A stretch of 64,000 bases of DNA from Gp6-AA40 sp963772955. GTDB lineage: Bacteria; Acidobacteriota; Vicinamibacteria; Vicinamibacterales; UBA2999. The translations under genes were made by a program, and so were the position numbers. The stretch spans positions 62,001-126,000 of the forward strand of contig CAVYZF010000007.1 in assembly GCA_963772955.1 (NCBI GenBank), read 5' to 3'. Below are positions 34,227 to 42,695 of the stretch, piece after piece. The stretch's first letter is position 1. Every line of letters begins with the position of its first letter. The notes beneath the pieces were generated by a model that was not told the DNA's origin, did not search any database, and saw only the letters and a program-made list of their open reading frames with translations.

Positions 34227-35885
34227 TCACTCGAGTAGCCCTCGCGTCCGATGGCCGTGATGCCGCGCGACGAGCCCGAGCGCGAGCAGCAGCGCTGCAC
34301 CGGGCCAGAGCCACGATGCGCTGGTGCCGAGCGTCGATGGCGCGCCAGGCTCGAGCCGCTCCGCGCCGAATGCCGGGTCCTTCTCGAGGAAGTATTCGAG
34401 TTCCGTGCGGAAGCCGCGCCCGAAGTCCGTGGCCGTGTGGATGGCGCTTGGATTCGCGGGCAGCGGGATCGCGCGCATGCGCACCGCGATAGGCGGAAAG
34501 CCGCCGACATCGTTCTCGCTATCGAGCTTCGCGTCTCCGGTCCCGTTGCGGTAGTCCTGCACGACGCGCGCATCGACGGCATCGCGGTCGGTCGCAAACG
34601 CGCCGACGTTGGTCAGCACGTAGTCGACCACGTTCGCCGTCGGCATGATGGCGAATCGATACGCCTTGAACCAGTCGAAGAACGTCGTCGTGTCGAAGCA
34701 CGATTGGTTGCACAGCATGTCCTTCGTCGCGATATCGAAGTACTGCACGCCGCCCGCCTGGTTCTGCGCGCTCGAGATGCCCGGCCCCGTATTCCCGCTG
34801 ACGTAGACGCGATGATTCGCGCTCCGATTCTGCTCGTCGACATCGAGCCCGATGGAGAAGCGCAGCGTGTTCGAGGTCGTCGGCCCGTTGCGGATTACGT
34901 TGTTCACGATGGCAGTCTGGATGCCGCTCTCGCTGCCGCCAACCGGGCCGAGGCGCTGCACCGCAATCGCGTTGCCCGCCATGTGGTCACCCTGCGAGGC
35001 CCAATAGTTATCCCCGCCGTCATACAAGACGTTGTTGTAGATGGCGGGATGCGCGGTGCCGACGCTCGGGTTCCGGACCTGCTGGTGCACGAGGTAGCTG
35101 CGCGCGAGGACGAGCGTGGAGTTGGGCGCTGAATAGAGCATCGCGCCATACCCGTATTGCCCATCGTTCGGCTGACGACGAATCGGCTCGGCGAGGATGG
35201 TGTCGAGAATCGCCACGTTCGTGGCGCCGTAGTTGACGGCGATGTTGCCCGAGATCGTGGCCCACGACGTGGAGAGATGGTCGAGCACGACATCGTGCCC
35301 GGCGATGGCCCCGGTGATCGGGTCGCCGACGTTGACCGTCATCGCTTCGCCCCATCCCTTGATGAGGCGCACGCGACAGTGCTGCAGCACGAGATCGTTG
35401 GTCCGGATCGTGATGTTGCCCTTGATGGTGAACCCGCCGATGCCGGTATCGCCGCTGCCTTCGCGCCCGGTCGGCGCGGTCTGGCAGGCGAGCGTCAGGA
35501 ATGGGTCCTCGATGAACAGCACGCCCTGCCCGGCGAGCAGGTCCACGGTGCCAGAGATGGCGATGAGCGCGAATCTCGAGCAGCGCGCCGCCGTGCCGTC
35601 GCAGCCCGCGCGCCGCCCGACACACCGCCGCAGCGTGCCCATGCCTTCGATGAACGTCGCGGGCTGGCTGTCGTCCAGCGTGTTCACGATGCAGACGGGT
35701 CCACCGCGCCCGCCCGGCGTCGTCGTGCCCGGCCCCTGATAGTGCGGACGATAGCCGCCGAAGTCAGTGCCCGGCGACGGCCCCAGCTCCGGTGGCGTCA
35801 GCGCCATCAGCACGCCGACCATGATGAAGACGATGCTGAGCCCGACGAGCACCGTCCCGAGACGAATCCAATTGCGGCCGTTCAT
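34227..35885 (-). CDS. pectate-lyase-like parallel beta-helix protein
   Basis: A 552-residue protein with an N-terminal membrane segment (8-30), then Pro-rich CVVNTLDDS-type entry and a right-handed beta-helix (about 90-420). Its motifs fit the pectate lyase superfamily: GTVDL, GGFTIKGNITIRTNDLVLQHCRVR, HDVVLDHLSTSWATISGNIAV and VAILDTILAEPI. A second hydrophobic segment with a basic tail (LLLALGLVARHHGHRTRG) ends the protein, like a C-terminal sorting anchor. It may cleave acidic polysaccharide, but the catalytic Arg is not certain. Start at 35885 with GGAAGG upstream. Confidence 0.72.
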   Translation of the reverse strand: MNGRNWIRLGTVLVGLSIVFIMVGVLMALTPPELGPSPGTDFGGYRPHYQGPGTTTPGGRGGPVCIVNTLDDSQPATFIEGMGTLRRCVGRRAGCDGTAARCSRFALIAISGTVDLLAGQGVLFIEDPFLTLACQTAPTGREGSGDTGIGGFTIKGNITIRTNDLVLQHCRVRLIKGWGEAMTVNVGDPITGAIAGHDVVLDHLSTSWATISGNIAVNYGATNVAILDTILAEPIRRQPNDGQYGYGAMLYSAPNSTLVLARSYLVHQQVRNPSVGTAHPAIYNNVLYDGGDNYWASQGDHMAGNAIAVQRLGPVGGSESGIQTAIVNNVIRNGPTTSNTLRFSIGLDVDEQNRSANHRVYVSGNTGPGISSAQNQAGGVQYFDIATKDMLCNQSCFDTTTFFDWFKAYRFAIMPTANVVDYVLTNVGAFATDRDAVDARVVQDYRNGTGDAKLDSENDVGGFPPIAVRMRAIPLPANPSAIHTATDFGRGFRTELEYFLEKDPAFGAERLEPGAPSTLGTSASWLWPGAALLLALGLVARHHGHRTRGLLE

Positions 35886-36099
35886 CTCACGCCTTCCACG
35901 TTCGCCGCTACGTGCGTGTCGAAAGCGCGCCATGTGGGAGCCGCCCATAGGTGACGGCTGACCGTGGGTGCCGATGGCCATCGCGGGCAGGCAACAGGCG
36001 CACGACGAATGGAGAGAACGAGCAAACAACTCAATGATGATGCAGTCGAACGCAGCCGAATCGAGTCGAATGGATGCGCGTGGAAAAACCAGCGTCGAG

Positions 36100-36158
36100 A
36101 ACTCCCAACTCCCAATTCGTGCGGTTTCTTCTGGGAGTTGGAAGTTGGAAATTGGGGT
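36100..36158. repeat. inverted CTCCCAACTCCCAA / GGGAGTTGGAAGTTGG pair
   Basis: AACTCCCAACTCCCAATT (36100-36117) faces TGGGAGTTGGAAGTTGG (36132-36148) across about 15 bp, forming a potential hairpin. It lies in the 300-bp spacer 35886-36185 between two minus-strand genes, about 30 nt beyond the stop of the sugar dehydrogenase gene. The remainder of that spacer shows nothing recognisable. Confidence 0.65.
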
Positions 36159-36185
36159 TCGCGATTGGCAGTTCGCCGCGAAGCG

Positions 36186-37580
36186 CTACTTCGCGGCGCT
36201 GACCCTCCAGATGCGATTGCCGGTGTCGTCGGAGACCAGCAACGATCCATCGCGCGCGGTGACCACGCCCACCGGGCGACCCCACTGATCGATCGACGAG
36301 TTGTTCGCGCCATCACTGGCCAGGAAACCAGTCAGGAAGTCTTCGATCGGTCCTGGCTTGCCGTCGACCATCGGGAAAAACACCACCTTGTAGCCTGACG
36401 CGACCGAGCGATTCCACGATCCGTGCAGCGCGACGAACCCGCCATTGCGATAACGCTGCGGGAACTGGTTGCCGGTGTAGAACGTGATGCCAAGCGCCGC
36501 GGCATGTGCCGGCAGCAGCACGTCGGGAACGATCGTGCGCTTGACGAGATCCGGAAACGAGCCGACGTAACGCGGGTCGTAGTTCTCGCCGATGTAGGAG
36601 TACGGCCAGCCATAGAACCCGCCGTCCTTCACCGACGTGGCGTAGTCGGGCACGAGATCGTCACCCAGGTTGTCGCGCTCGTTCATCGCGGTCCAGATGG
36701 TGTCAGTGCCGGGCTGCAACGCGAGGCCGACAGGATTGCGGATGCCCGAGGCGTAGACGCGATATCCCGTTCCGTCCGGATTGAATTCCAGGATCGCGGC
36801 GCGCCGGCAGTCTTCGCCCGCGTCATTGTTCGACTGCGAGCCGACCGCGATGTACATCTTCGTACCGGCGCGATTGAAGATGATGTTGCGCGTCGAGTGA
36901 CCGCCATTGGGCAGGTCGAGCAGTTTCTCTGGTTCGCCCTGCGCCTGCAGATCTCCGTTCGCGTACTTGTAGCGAACGAGCGAGGCGGTGTTGCCCACGT
37001 AGAGATAGCCGTCATGGAAGGCGAGGCCAAACGGCGCCTGGAGCGTGCCCGGACCCTTCACCGCGAACTCAGGTGGCGGCGCGCATGCTGGAGCGTTGGC
37101 GCCAAGTACAGGCGGCGCGCCTCGGCCGGGGCCGGGAGGCGGTCCAGCCGCGCGACCCTGACCGCCGGCGCGCTGGCCGCCAGCGGGATTCGGAGGCGGA
37201 CCGCCACCGCGTGGCGCAGGAGGCGCGCCCTGCGCGTAGACACTCTGCGACTCGAACACGCCGTCGTTGTTGGCATCGCGCAGGACGGTGATGTTGTTCG
37301 CCCCCGGTGAGCTGACGAACAGATCACCGTTCGGCGCGTACACCATCATCCGAGGCGCACGGAGGTCGGCGGCGATCGCTACGGTGAAGCCGTTGGCCGC
37401 CTTCGGGCTCATGCCGTCCGGGCGATCCACCGCGCGGCTCGGCTTGGGGCTCGCGGCCGTTGGCGCGGGCAGTGCGCCGGCGCGCGGTTGCGGCACGGTC
37501 GTGTTCTGCTGCGCCACGAGGACGCCCGTGGCGAGCATGACCGCCCCGAGGCCCGCGAACGTCTTGATCATCGATTTCAT
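36186..37580 (-). CDS. exported PQQ-type sugar (sorbosone) dehydrogenase
   Basis: A 464-residue protein with a signal peptide (cleavage near VLVAQQ), a Pro/Gly-rich insert (about 120-165) and a six-bladed propeller of the glucose/sorbosone dehydrogenase type. Motifs: GFTVAIAADLRAPRMMVYAPNGDLFVS, LPNGGHSTRNIIFNRAGTKMYIAVGS, ASGIRNPVGLALQPGTDTIWTAMNERD, KDGGFYGWPYSYIG, ALHGSWNRS and SIDQWGRPVGVVTARDGSLLVSDD. The His of GGHSTRN and the Arg of ASGIRNPVG are in the expected active-site places. It would oxidise sugars in the periplasm with PQQ; the cofactor is inferred. Confidence 0.87.
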   Translation of the reverse strand: MKSMIKTFAGLGAVMLATGVLVAQQNTTVPQPRAGALPAPTAASPKPSRAVDRPDGMSPKAANGFTVAIAADLRAPRMMVYAPNGDLFVSSPGANNITVLRDANNDGVFESQSVYAQGAPPAPRGGGPPPNPAGGQRAGGQGRAAGPPPGPGRGAPPVLGANAPACAPPPEFAVKGPGTLQAPFGLAFHDGYLYVGNTASLVRYKYANGDLQAQGEPEKLLDLPNGGHSTRNIIFNRAGTKMYIAVGSQSNNDAGEDCRRAAILEFNPDGTGYRVYASGIRNPVGLALQPGTDTIWTAMNERDNLGDDLVPDYATSVKDGGFYGWPYSYIGENYDPRYVGSFPDLVKRTIVPDVLLPAHAAALGITFYTGNQFPQRYRNGGFVALHGSWNRSVASGYKVVFFPMVDGKPGPIEDFLTGFLASDGANNSSIDQWGRPVGVVTARDGSLLVSDDTGNRIWRVSAAK

Positions 37581-37599
37581 GGAGTGAACTCCCGCGGGG

Positions 37600-38373
37600 C
37601 TACTTGCCCACCATGTGTGGCACGTCCTTGTTGTTCTCTTCGCAGATGCTCTCGATCAGATCCGTATCCGGGACGAGTCGCCATGCGAGTTGCACGTCCC
37701 ACGGTTTCGTATACGCCTTGGGATCGTCAATCGTGACGTTGATGTTGATGCGCCCGATGTTCGGCCGAGTGAAACGCTCGATGACCCGGAGCGATTCGGT
37801 CCCAGGCAGGCCTCGCATATCCAGCCAGGTCTTGCCGTTCTGTCCAATCGTTTCGACGATGAACGTATCGCCTTCCCAGCGGCCGATGGAGTACCCCATC
37901 CAGGTAGGCTGGGCGTCCTTGGGCAGCGGCCGACCGTCGGTGAAGATCTGGCGGTAAATCGTTCGTGACTCGTGCAGGAAGATCATCACGTCTGGCGTCT
38001 GTACGACCTTGAGGCCGTCCGGGATGTTGTTCTTCTCCGGGATGCCCGAGGGCCAGCAACGAACGCCGGGGTGATCCTTCCCATTGTTGTCGATCCGCTC
38101 TTTGTAGAGCGCATCCGCCCAGGGCTGCAGCGGCACCTCGCCCGGCTTCAAGTCTGCCGCGAGATTCAGCAGGTGCTTCACGGCCTCGACCGGCATCCAG
38201 AAGCCAGACAGGTCAGGCTTGCCGTCAGCGGTTCTGCGCGCCGGCGCACTCATGTCGACTTTGCCGTCAGGGGTCCGGGGCATGTTCTTCCAGGGATAGG
38301 GATCCCACTGGGCGTCGAGCGCGGTCACCGTCGCCAGAACCATGAGTGAGGCCGCCAGGAGGAGCGTTTTCAT
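37600..38373 (-). CDS. exported hypothetical protein, WDGDTFVIET family
   Basis: A 257-residue protein with a signal peptide (cleavage near LDAQW). The conserved core is TIYRQIFTDGRPLP, QPTWMGYSIGRWEGDTFIVET and DPKAYTKPWDVQLAW, then PDTDLIESICEENNKDVPH. It is a clear paralogue of the gene at 58571. Function unknown. The ATG lies about 7 nt downstream of a TAAAAT box with no ribosome-binding site, so the mRNA may be leaderless. It is 19 nt before the sugar dehydrogenase gene on the same strand. Confidence 0.78.
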   Translation of the reverse strand: MKTLLLAASLMVLATVTALDAQWDPYPWKNMPRTPDGKVDMSAPARRTADGKPDLSGFWMPVEAVKHLLNLAADLKPGEVPLQPWADALYKERIDNNGKDHPGVRCWPSGIPEKNNIPDGLKVVQTPDVMIFLHESRTIYRQIFTDGRPLPKDAQPTWMGYSIGRWEGDTFIVETIGQNGKTWLDMRGLPGTESLRVIERFTRPNIGRININVTIDDPKAYTKPWDVQLAWRLVPDTDLIESICEENNKDVPHMVGK

Positions 38374-38380
38374 GGAGCGG

Positions 38381-38386
38381 ATTTTA
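38381..38386 (-). promoter_or_regulatory. -10 element for a probable leaderless transcript
   Basis: TAAAAT on the minus strand ends 7 nt before the ATG at 38373. Transcription would start at or next to the start codon, which lacks a ribosome-binding site. Confidence 0.4.
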
Positions 38387-38402
38387 ACACCTGGCCGAAC
38401 GC

Positions 38403-39674
38403 CTAGGCGCGCGACGCAGGCACCTCGCACGCTCGGGTGCGCTCGAGAAGCAGCTCGCGTTCACGCGCATTCCGGGTGAGGGTGGCCGCGCGTTCGAACT
38501 CCGCCCGCGCCTCCTGCGCGCGCCCCAGTTTGAACAGGAGGTCGCCGCGCACGCTTGGAAGCAAGTGGTAGTTCACGAGCGAGGGCTCGTCGGTCAGCGT
38601 GTCCACGAGATCCAGGCCAGCCTGGGGACCGAGCGCCATCGAGATCGCAACGGCGCGATTGAGCTGGACGACGGGCGATGGCGTCACGACGACGAGCGCT
38701 GTGTAGAGCGCGGCGATGGCCATCCAGTCCGTCTCCGCAGGCTGGCGCGCGCGTGCGTGACAGGCCGCGATCGAGGCCTGAAGAAGATAGGGGCCGCGCG
38801 GGCGTCCTGACTTCAGCGCCTGCTCGATTGCCGCAAGGCCGCGACGAATGAGCACCTGATCCCAGAGCGTCCGGTTCTGATCGAGCAGCAGGATCGGCGT
38901 GCCGTCGGCGCCGACGCGAGCGCGCGACCGCGATGCCTGAATCTCCATGAGCGCAACGAGCCCGTGCACTTCTGGCTCGTCCGGCATCAATCCCGCGAGG
39001 ATGCGACCGAGACGCAATGCGTCCTCACAGAGGGCCGGCCGCATCCAGTCGTCGCCGGATGTCGCTGCGTATCCTTCGTTGAAGATCAGGTAAATCACCT
39101 CGAGCACGGACGTGAGTCTTCCGGCGAGCTCGTCACCGCCCGGTACTTCGAAGGGGACGCGTTCCTTTGCGAGCGTCTTCTTGGCTCTGACAATCCGCTG
39201 CGCGACTGTGGGCTCGGACACGAGGAAGGCGCGTGCGATCTCGTCAGTGGTCAGACCTCCGAGCAGCCGCAGCGTCAACGCGACTCGTGCGTCGGCAGAC
39301 AGCACGGGATGGCACGCGGTGAAGACCAGCCGTAGTAAGTCGTCGCCGATATCGTCGTCGAGCGCCGCACCGAGATCGGGTGTCGAGGCGTTCTGCGCGA
39401 TCTCCAGTTCGTAGCCAAGTTGCTGATGCTTCCGCTCGAGCAGTGTGCGTCGCCTCAGGACGTCAATGGCCCGATGCCTGGCTGTGGCCATGAGCCATGC
39501 GCCCGGATTGCGCGGGATGCCCGACTCCGGCCACTGTTCCAGCGCGACAACGAGCGCGTCGTGCGCGAGATCTTCAGCAAGCCCGACATCACGGACGATG
39601 CGAGTAAGGCCGGCGATCAGACGAGGCGACTCGATTCGCCACACGGCGTCGATCGCGCGATGGGTATCTGGCAC
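38403..39674 (-). CDS. ECF-type RNA polymerase sigma factor with C-terminal DUF6596/TPR extension
   Basis: A 423-residue sigma factor. Region 2 reads SPRLIAGLTRIVRDVGLAEDLAHDALVVALEQWP and GAWLMATARHRAIDVLRRR. Region 4 reads LTLRLLGGLTTDEIARAFLVSEPTVAQRIVRAKKTL. The long C-terminal half (about 180-420, DUF6596) has LIFNEGY and helical repeats, as in the ECF42 group. That group usually sits beside a YCII/DGPF-domain gene, which is absent here. The start was moved to the GTG at 39674 because GGAGGG lies 8 nt upstream and homologues begin near DTHRAIDAVWRIES. It is divergent from OsmC. Confidence 0.88.
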   Translation of the reverse strand: MPDTHRAIDAVWRIESPRLIAGLTRIVRDVGLAEDLAHDALVVALEQWPESGIPRNPGAWLMATARHRAIDVLRRRTLLERKHQQLGYELEIAQNASTPDLGAALDDDIGDDLLRLVFTACHPVLSADARVALTLRLLGGLTTDEIARAFLVSEPTVAQRIVRAKKTLAKERVPFEVPGGDELAGRLTSVLEVIYLIFNEGYAATSGDDWMRPALCEDALRLGRILAGLMPDEPEVHGLVALMEIQASRSRARVGADGTPILLLDQNRTLWDQVLIRRGLAAIEQALKSGRPRGPYLLQASIAACHARARQPAETDWMAIAALYTALVVVTPSPVVQLNRAVAISMALGPQAGLDLVDTLTDEPSLVNYHLLPSVRGDLLFKLGRAQEARAEFERAATLTRNARERELLLERTRACEVPASRA

Positions 39675-39728
39675 AGTCACGTCCCTCCGATCATATCGTT
39701 CCGGAGTAGAGTGATCCGGCGAGGTCAT

Positions 39729-40154
39729 ATGAAGCGAAACGGCTCAGCAGTGTGGCGGGGTGGGTTGAAGGATGGCAAGGGGACCGTATCGACTGACAGC
39801 GGTGTCCTGTCGAACACGCAGTACTCCTTCAGCACCCGGTTCGAAGACGGAAAGGGTACGAATCCAGAGGAGTTGATTGCCGCGGCACACGCGGGATGCT
39901 TCTCAATGGCGCTGTCGGCGCAGCTCGGCAACGCAGGCATGACGGCCGAGCAGATTCAGACGACGGCGACGGTCTCATTGGACAAAACGGATGGAGGGTT
40001 CGCGATCACCGCCGTTCATCTCGACGTGCGCGCGAAGATCCCGGGCGCCGACAAACAGGCGTTCGAGACGGCTGCCAACAACGCGAAGTCCGGTTGTCCG
40101 GTATCGAAGGTGCTGAACGCGACGATCACGATGGACGCGAAGCTCGAGGGGTAG
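39729..40154 (+). CDS. OsmC family peroxidase-like protein
   Basis: A 141-residue protein of the OsmC/Ohr family. The two redox cysteines are C57 (AAAHAGCFSMAL) and C123 (AKSGCPVSKVL). It reduces organic hydroperoxides using dithiols. The ATG at 39729 is set by GGCGAGG just upstream. The TAG stop belongs to a GGGGTAGCTGGG repeat that begins the arrays at 40151. Confidence 0.9.
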   Translation: MKRNGSAVWRGGLKDGKGTVSTDSGVLSNTQYSFSTRFEDGKGTNPEELIAAAHAGCFSMALSAQLGNAGMTAEQIQTTATVSLDKTDGGFAITAVHLDVRAKIPGADKQAFETAANNAKSGCPVSKVLNATITMDAKLEG

Positions 40155-40299
40155 CTGGGTTAACTAGGTTGCTAGGTTGCTGGGTTACTAGGTAGTTAGG
40201 TTGCTACGCGATCGCCCAGCCACCCAGCCACCCAGCTACCCAGCTACCAAGTGACCCCAGCTACCAAGTGACCCCAGCTACCAAGTGACCCCAGCTACC
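40151..40299. repeat. gene-less CTGGGTAG inverted arrays with a 17-bp triplet
   Basis: The left arm (40151-40206) has GGGTAGCTGGGTTA-type units and the right arm (40214-40299) has the inverse CCCAGCCACCCAGCTACC. Inside the right arm, the 17-mer CTACCAAGTGACCCCAG is repeated exactly three times at 40244, 40261 and 40278. The arms supply the stop codons of both convergent genes (OsmC at 40152-40154, FMN reductase at 40297-40295). It resembles the unit at 20263-20806 without the gene. Confidence 0.85.
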
Positions 40300-40858
40300 T
40301 CGCCGCCTTCAACGCCCCAGCCCACCACGTCAGGTGATCGAGCAGCGCCGTCGCGCTGTTTCGATTCTGATCCGTATCGATCTCGCTGACGTCCTTGATG
40401 AACCACGGATTGGGAATGTGAACCGCCCATCGAGTGGGGACCATGTCGAGCTCGATGGTGACCAGTCGAAGCTGTTCGACAGCTCTGACGCCGCCGGCGC
40501 CGCCCCAGCTCACAAACGCGACAGCCTTTCGCGCCCATGAGAAGTAGGTGTAGTCGAGTGCGTTCTTGAGAACCGCAGGATAGCCGTGGTTGTACTCCGG
40601 CGAGCAGATGATGAAGCCGTCGGCTTCACGAATCTTGTCGCGCCATGCGACCACGACCGGATTCGCGTACTGATCTTTCGCCAGTCCTGGCGGCATCGCC
40701 TCTTCGAAGAAGGGGAGCGGGTGGTCGCTGAGATCCAGGAGTTCGACTTCCAGATCCGTGCGCTTCTTCGCAAGGTCGAAGATCCAGGCGGCAGGTTTAT
40801 CGCTGAACCGATTTGCTCGAGTGCTTCCTACGATCACTTTGATCTTGAGTGTGCTCAT
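40295..40858 (-). CDS. NADPH-dependent FMN reductase
   Basis: A 187-residue flavodoxin-fold reductase: KVIVGSTRANRFSDKPAAWI (phosphate-binding loop), LLDLSDHPLPFFEE, GFIICSPEYNHGYPAVLKNALDY (flavin motif PEYNHGYP) and VSWGGAGGVRAVEQLR. It reduces FMN or quinones with NAD(P)H. Start taken as the ATG at 40858; one at 40867 would add three residues. The stop codon TAG is part of the repeat array, so its extreme C-terminus may have been remade by repeat insertion. Confidence 0.9.
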   Translation of the reverse strand: MSTLKIKVIVGSTRANRFSDKPAAWIFDLAKKRTDLEVELLDLSDHPLPFFEEAMPPGLAKDQYANPVVVAWRDKIREADGFIICSPEYNHGYPAVLKNALDYTYFSWARKAVAFVSWGGAGGVRAVEQLRLVTIELDMVPTRWAVHIPNPWFIKDVSEIDTDQNRNSATALLDHLTWWAGALKAAR

Positions 40859-40921
40859 GGGGCTCATTCTGGCATATCGTTGGCCAAGCGATTCACGGTG
40901 GATCGCTCCGGAGGTCACGCC

Positions 40922-41575
40922 ATGAGTCAGAGCACAGTCATCGACATGCCAGGACGATCGTCGGGAGCCGGCCGTGGCGTCGCCGCGACACTCGGCATCG
41001 CCAGTCTCATTGCCCTGGTCTTCGTGGGTGTCGTCGCGATGCCGTACTTTGCTCTGAACGAGACGCAGTTCGGCACCTACTGGCCGCGTCGCGGCTGGCT
41101 GCTTCTCCACATCGCCACCGGCATGGTTGCGCTGTTCACCGGACCGATTCAGATCTGGCTGGGACTGAGCGATCGCAACGTCGGTCTGCATCGGCGGCTC
41201 GGTGTGATCTACATGAGCGCGGTCGTGGTCAGCTCGTTCGCGGCGTTCTACCTGGCGTTCCACACCGACGGTGGATGGGTCTTTGGCGCCGGACTCGTCG
41301 GCCTCGCGACGTCGTGGCTCACGACCACAGGACTCGCCTTCGCATCGATTCGTCGTCAGCTGTATGAGCAGCACAAGGAGTGGATGCTGCGCAGCTACGT
41401 GGTGACGTTCGCGTTTGTCTGGTTCCGCGTGCTCTCCTCGGCGCTGCAGGCGTGGAACGTTGGGACGGTGCAGGAGCGCATCGGGCTCACGAGCTGGTTC
41501 TGCTGGGCGGTGCCTCTGCTCGTTGCAGAAGCGATCATTCAGGGAAGAAAGATCCTGGCAGTGAAAGCAGACTGA
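40922..41575 (+). CDS. DUF2306 membrane protein
   Basis: A 217-residue protein with about six membrane helices. The DUF2306 signatures are WLLLHIATGMVALFTGPIQIWLGL, RNVGLHRRLGVIYMSAVVVSS and YEQHKEWMLRSYVVTFAFVWFRVL, with His residues placed for heme or metal binding. Function unknown. GGAGG lies 8 nt before the ATG. Confidence 0.85.
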   Translation: MSQSTVIDMPGRSSGAGRGVAATLGIASLIALVFVGVVAMPYFALNETQFGTYWPRRGWLLLHIATGMVALFTGPIQIWLGLSDRNVGLHRRLGVIYMSAVVVSSFAAFYLAFHTDGGWVFGAGLVGLATSWLTTTGLAFASIRRQLYEQHKEWMLRSYVVTFAFVWFRVLSSALQAWNVGTVQERIGLTSWFCWAVPLLVAEAIIQGRKILAVKAD

Positions 41576-41626
41576 GAGGCAGCAGGCATGATGCCGCAGC
41601 ATCACGCCTGCTTCGATTGCACCGAG

Positions 41627-42217
41627 CTAGTTGCCGCGCCCGCCGCGTCCGCGTCCTCGCGCCGCCGTTGATGGTGGGACGATGTTCTGGGCGCGCTGAT
41701 AGACGGTGGAGATGCCGTACATCTCATTGCCGTGAGCGATCACACCGAGAAGGGCAACCGCGCGCGCGTTCTGGCCGCCGCGTCCATTCGAGATCATCTC
41801 GCTGGCGTTCTGATCGGTGAGCGCCTCGAACGCCTTGTCGCAGAGGGCAAACGAATCCGCAAGCCCCTTGATGAGGTCCGCTCGGCTCTTGCCGGCCGCC
41901 TCGAGGCTGCTGCCCTGATTCGGATTGGGCGTGCCGAGTGCGCCGGAGCACTGGCCGAACTGCGCGTCCGCGACGTGCCCGATCACCTGGCCGTACGTGC
42001 GCACTTCCGCCATCGTGCTCGGCTTCAGCCCGTAGCCAGTCTCAGGGACGATCTCCGCTGCTTGAGTGAGATTCGATTTGAGTCCCGCGTAGGACACCTG
42101 AAGTCCCTGCGCCAACCCCACCGGACCGCCTCGCTGTGCGCGCACGACCGGCGCCAGGACTGCAATTGCCGTCATGACTACGACCGCAGTCATGAACATC
42201 AGGACACGTCTCGTCAT
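41627..42217 (-). CDS. exported DinB-like protein
   Basis: A 196-residue protein with a signal peptide (cleavage near VVRAQ). The DinB four-helix fold has GYGLKPSTMAEVRTYGQVIGHVADAQF and ALLGVIAHGNEMYGISTVYQR, where the His residues would form the metal site. DinB-like proteins are putative metal-dependent thiol S-transferases, normally cytoplasmic. The C-terminus is Gly/Arg-rich. GGAGCAG precedes the ATG. Confidence 0.8.
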   Translation of the reverse strand: MTRRVLMFMTAVVVMTAIAVLAPVVRAQRGGPVGLAQGLQVSYAGLKSNLTQAAEIVPETGYGLKPSTMAEVRTYGQVIGHVADAQFGQCSGALGTPNPNQGSSLEAAGKSRADLIKGLADSFALCDKAFEALTDQNASEMISNGRGGQNARAVALLGVIAHGNEMYGISTVYQRAQNIVPPSTAARGRGRGGRGN

Positions 42218-42305
42218 CGTTTTCTGCTCCTCTGGTCGAGTGAGTACCCGACCCTCTGTGTGGGGAGATGTTAGGCGCGAACGCTGGATAGGCGCCAGCC
42301 TGATG

Positions 42306-42500
42306 CTATTCCTCGAACTCGTCGCCCACCGGTTGCAGATCGTCGCAGGCGTCACATTGCCACATCAGCACGGGCGGAACGTCGTAGGGAACGGAGCCGT
42401 CGTCCACCCACCCCAGAGTGGCCATCGAGGAATGGACGAGCCGAAGGGTGGTAGGCCCTCCGCATACGCCGCATGGTTTCGAATCACCCAGCTTTGCCAC
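42306..42500 (-). CDS. small zinc-ribbon-like protein
   Basis: A 64-residue protein with CGVCGG near residue 10 and CDACDD near 49, the two CxxC halves of a zinc ribbon. The start is GTG with a weak AGGA upstream. No homologue was recognised. The 195-nt spacer after it, up to 42695, shows nothing definite. Confidence 0.5.
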   Translation of the reverse strand: MAKLGDSKPCGVCGGPTTLRLVHSSMATLGWVDDGSVPYDVPPVLMWQCDACDDLQPVGDEFEE

Positions 42501-42695
42501 GTGGTGTCCTGTTCCGGTCAGTCTGTTACGAGAAGAGAACGCCCGATCCGGTTGTTTCGAACACCAAAGGGCGGTGTCGCGATGATGAGCTCAAGGTATG
42601 CTCGGCTATAGCCATGGCTCAGTCGAGAGTTTCGTAGACGGGCCACATGTGATCCGCTTTACGTGCAGCCGGCACCTTAGGCTGGGGAGGGTTCT

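Noticed and set aside
39675..39728. ATG at 39728 as start of the sigma factor
   Set aside because: It would touch the OsmC start and leave no promoter; GGAGGG before the GTG at 39674 and homology of the following residues favour the shorter form.
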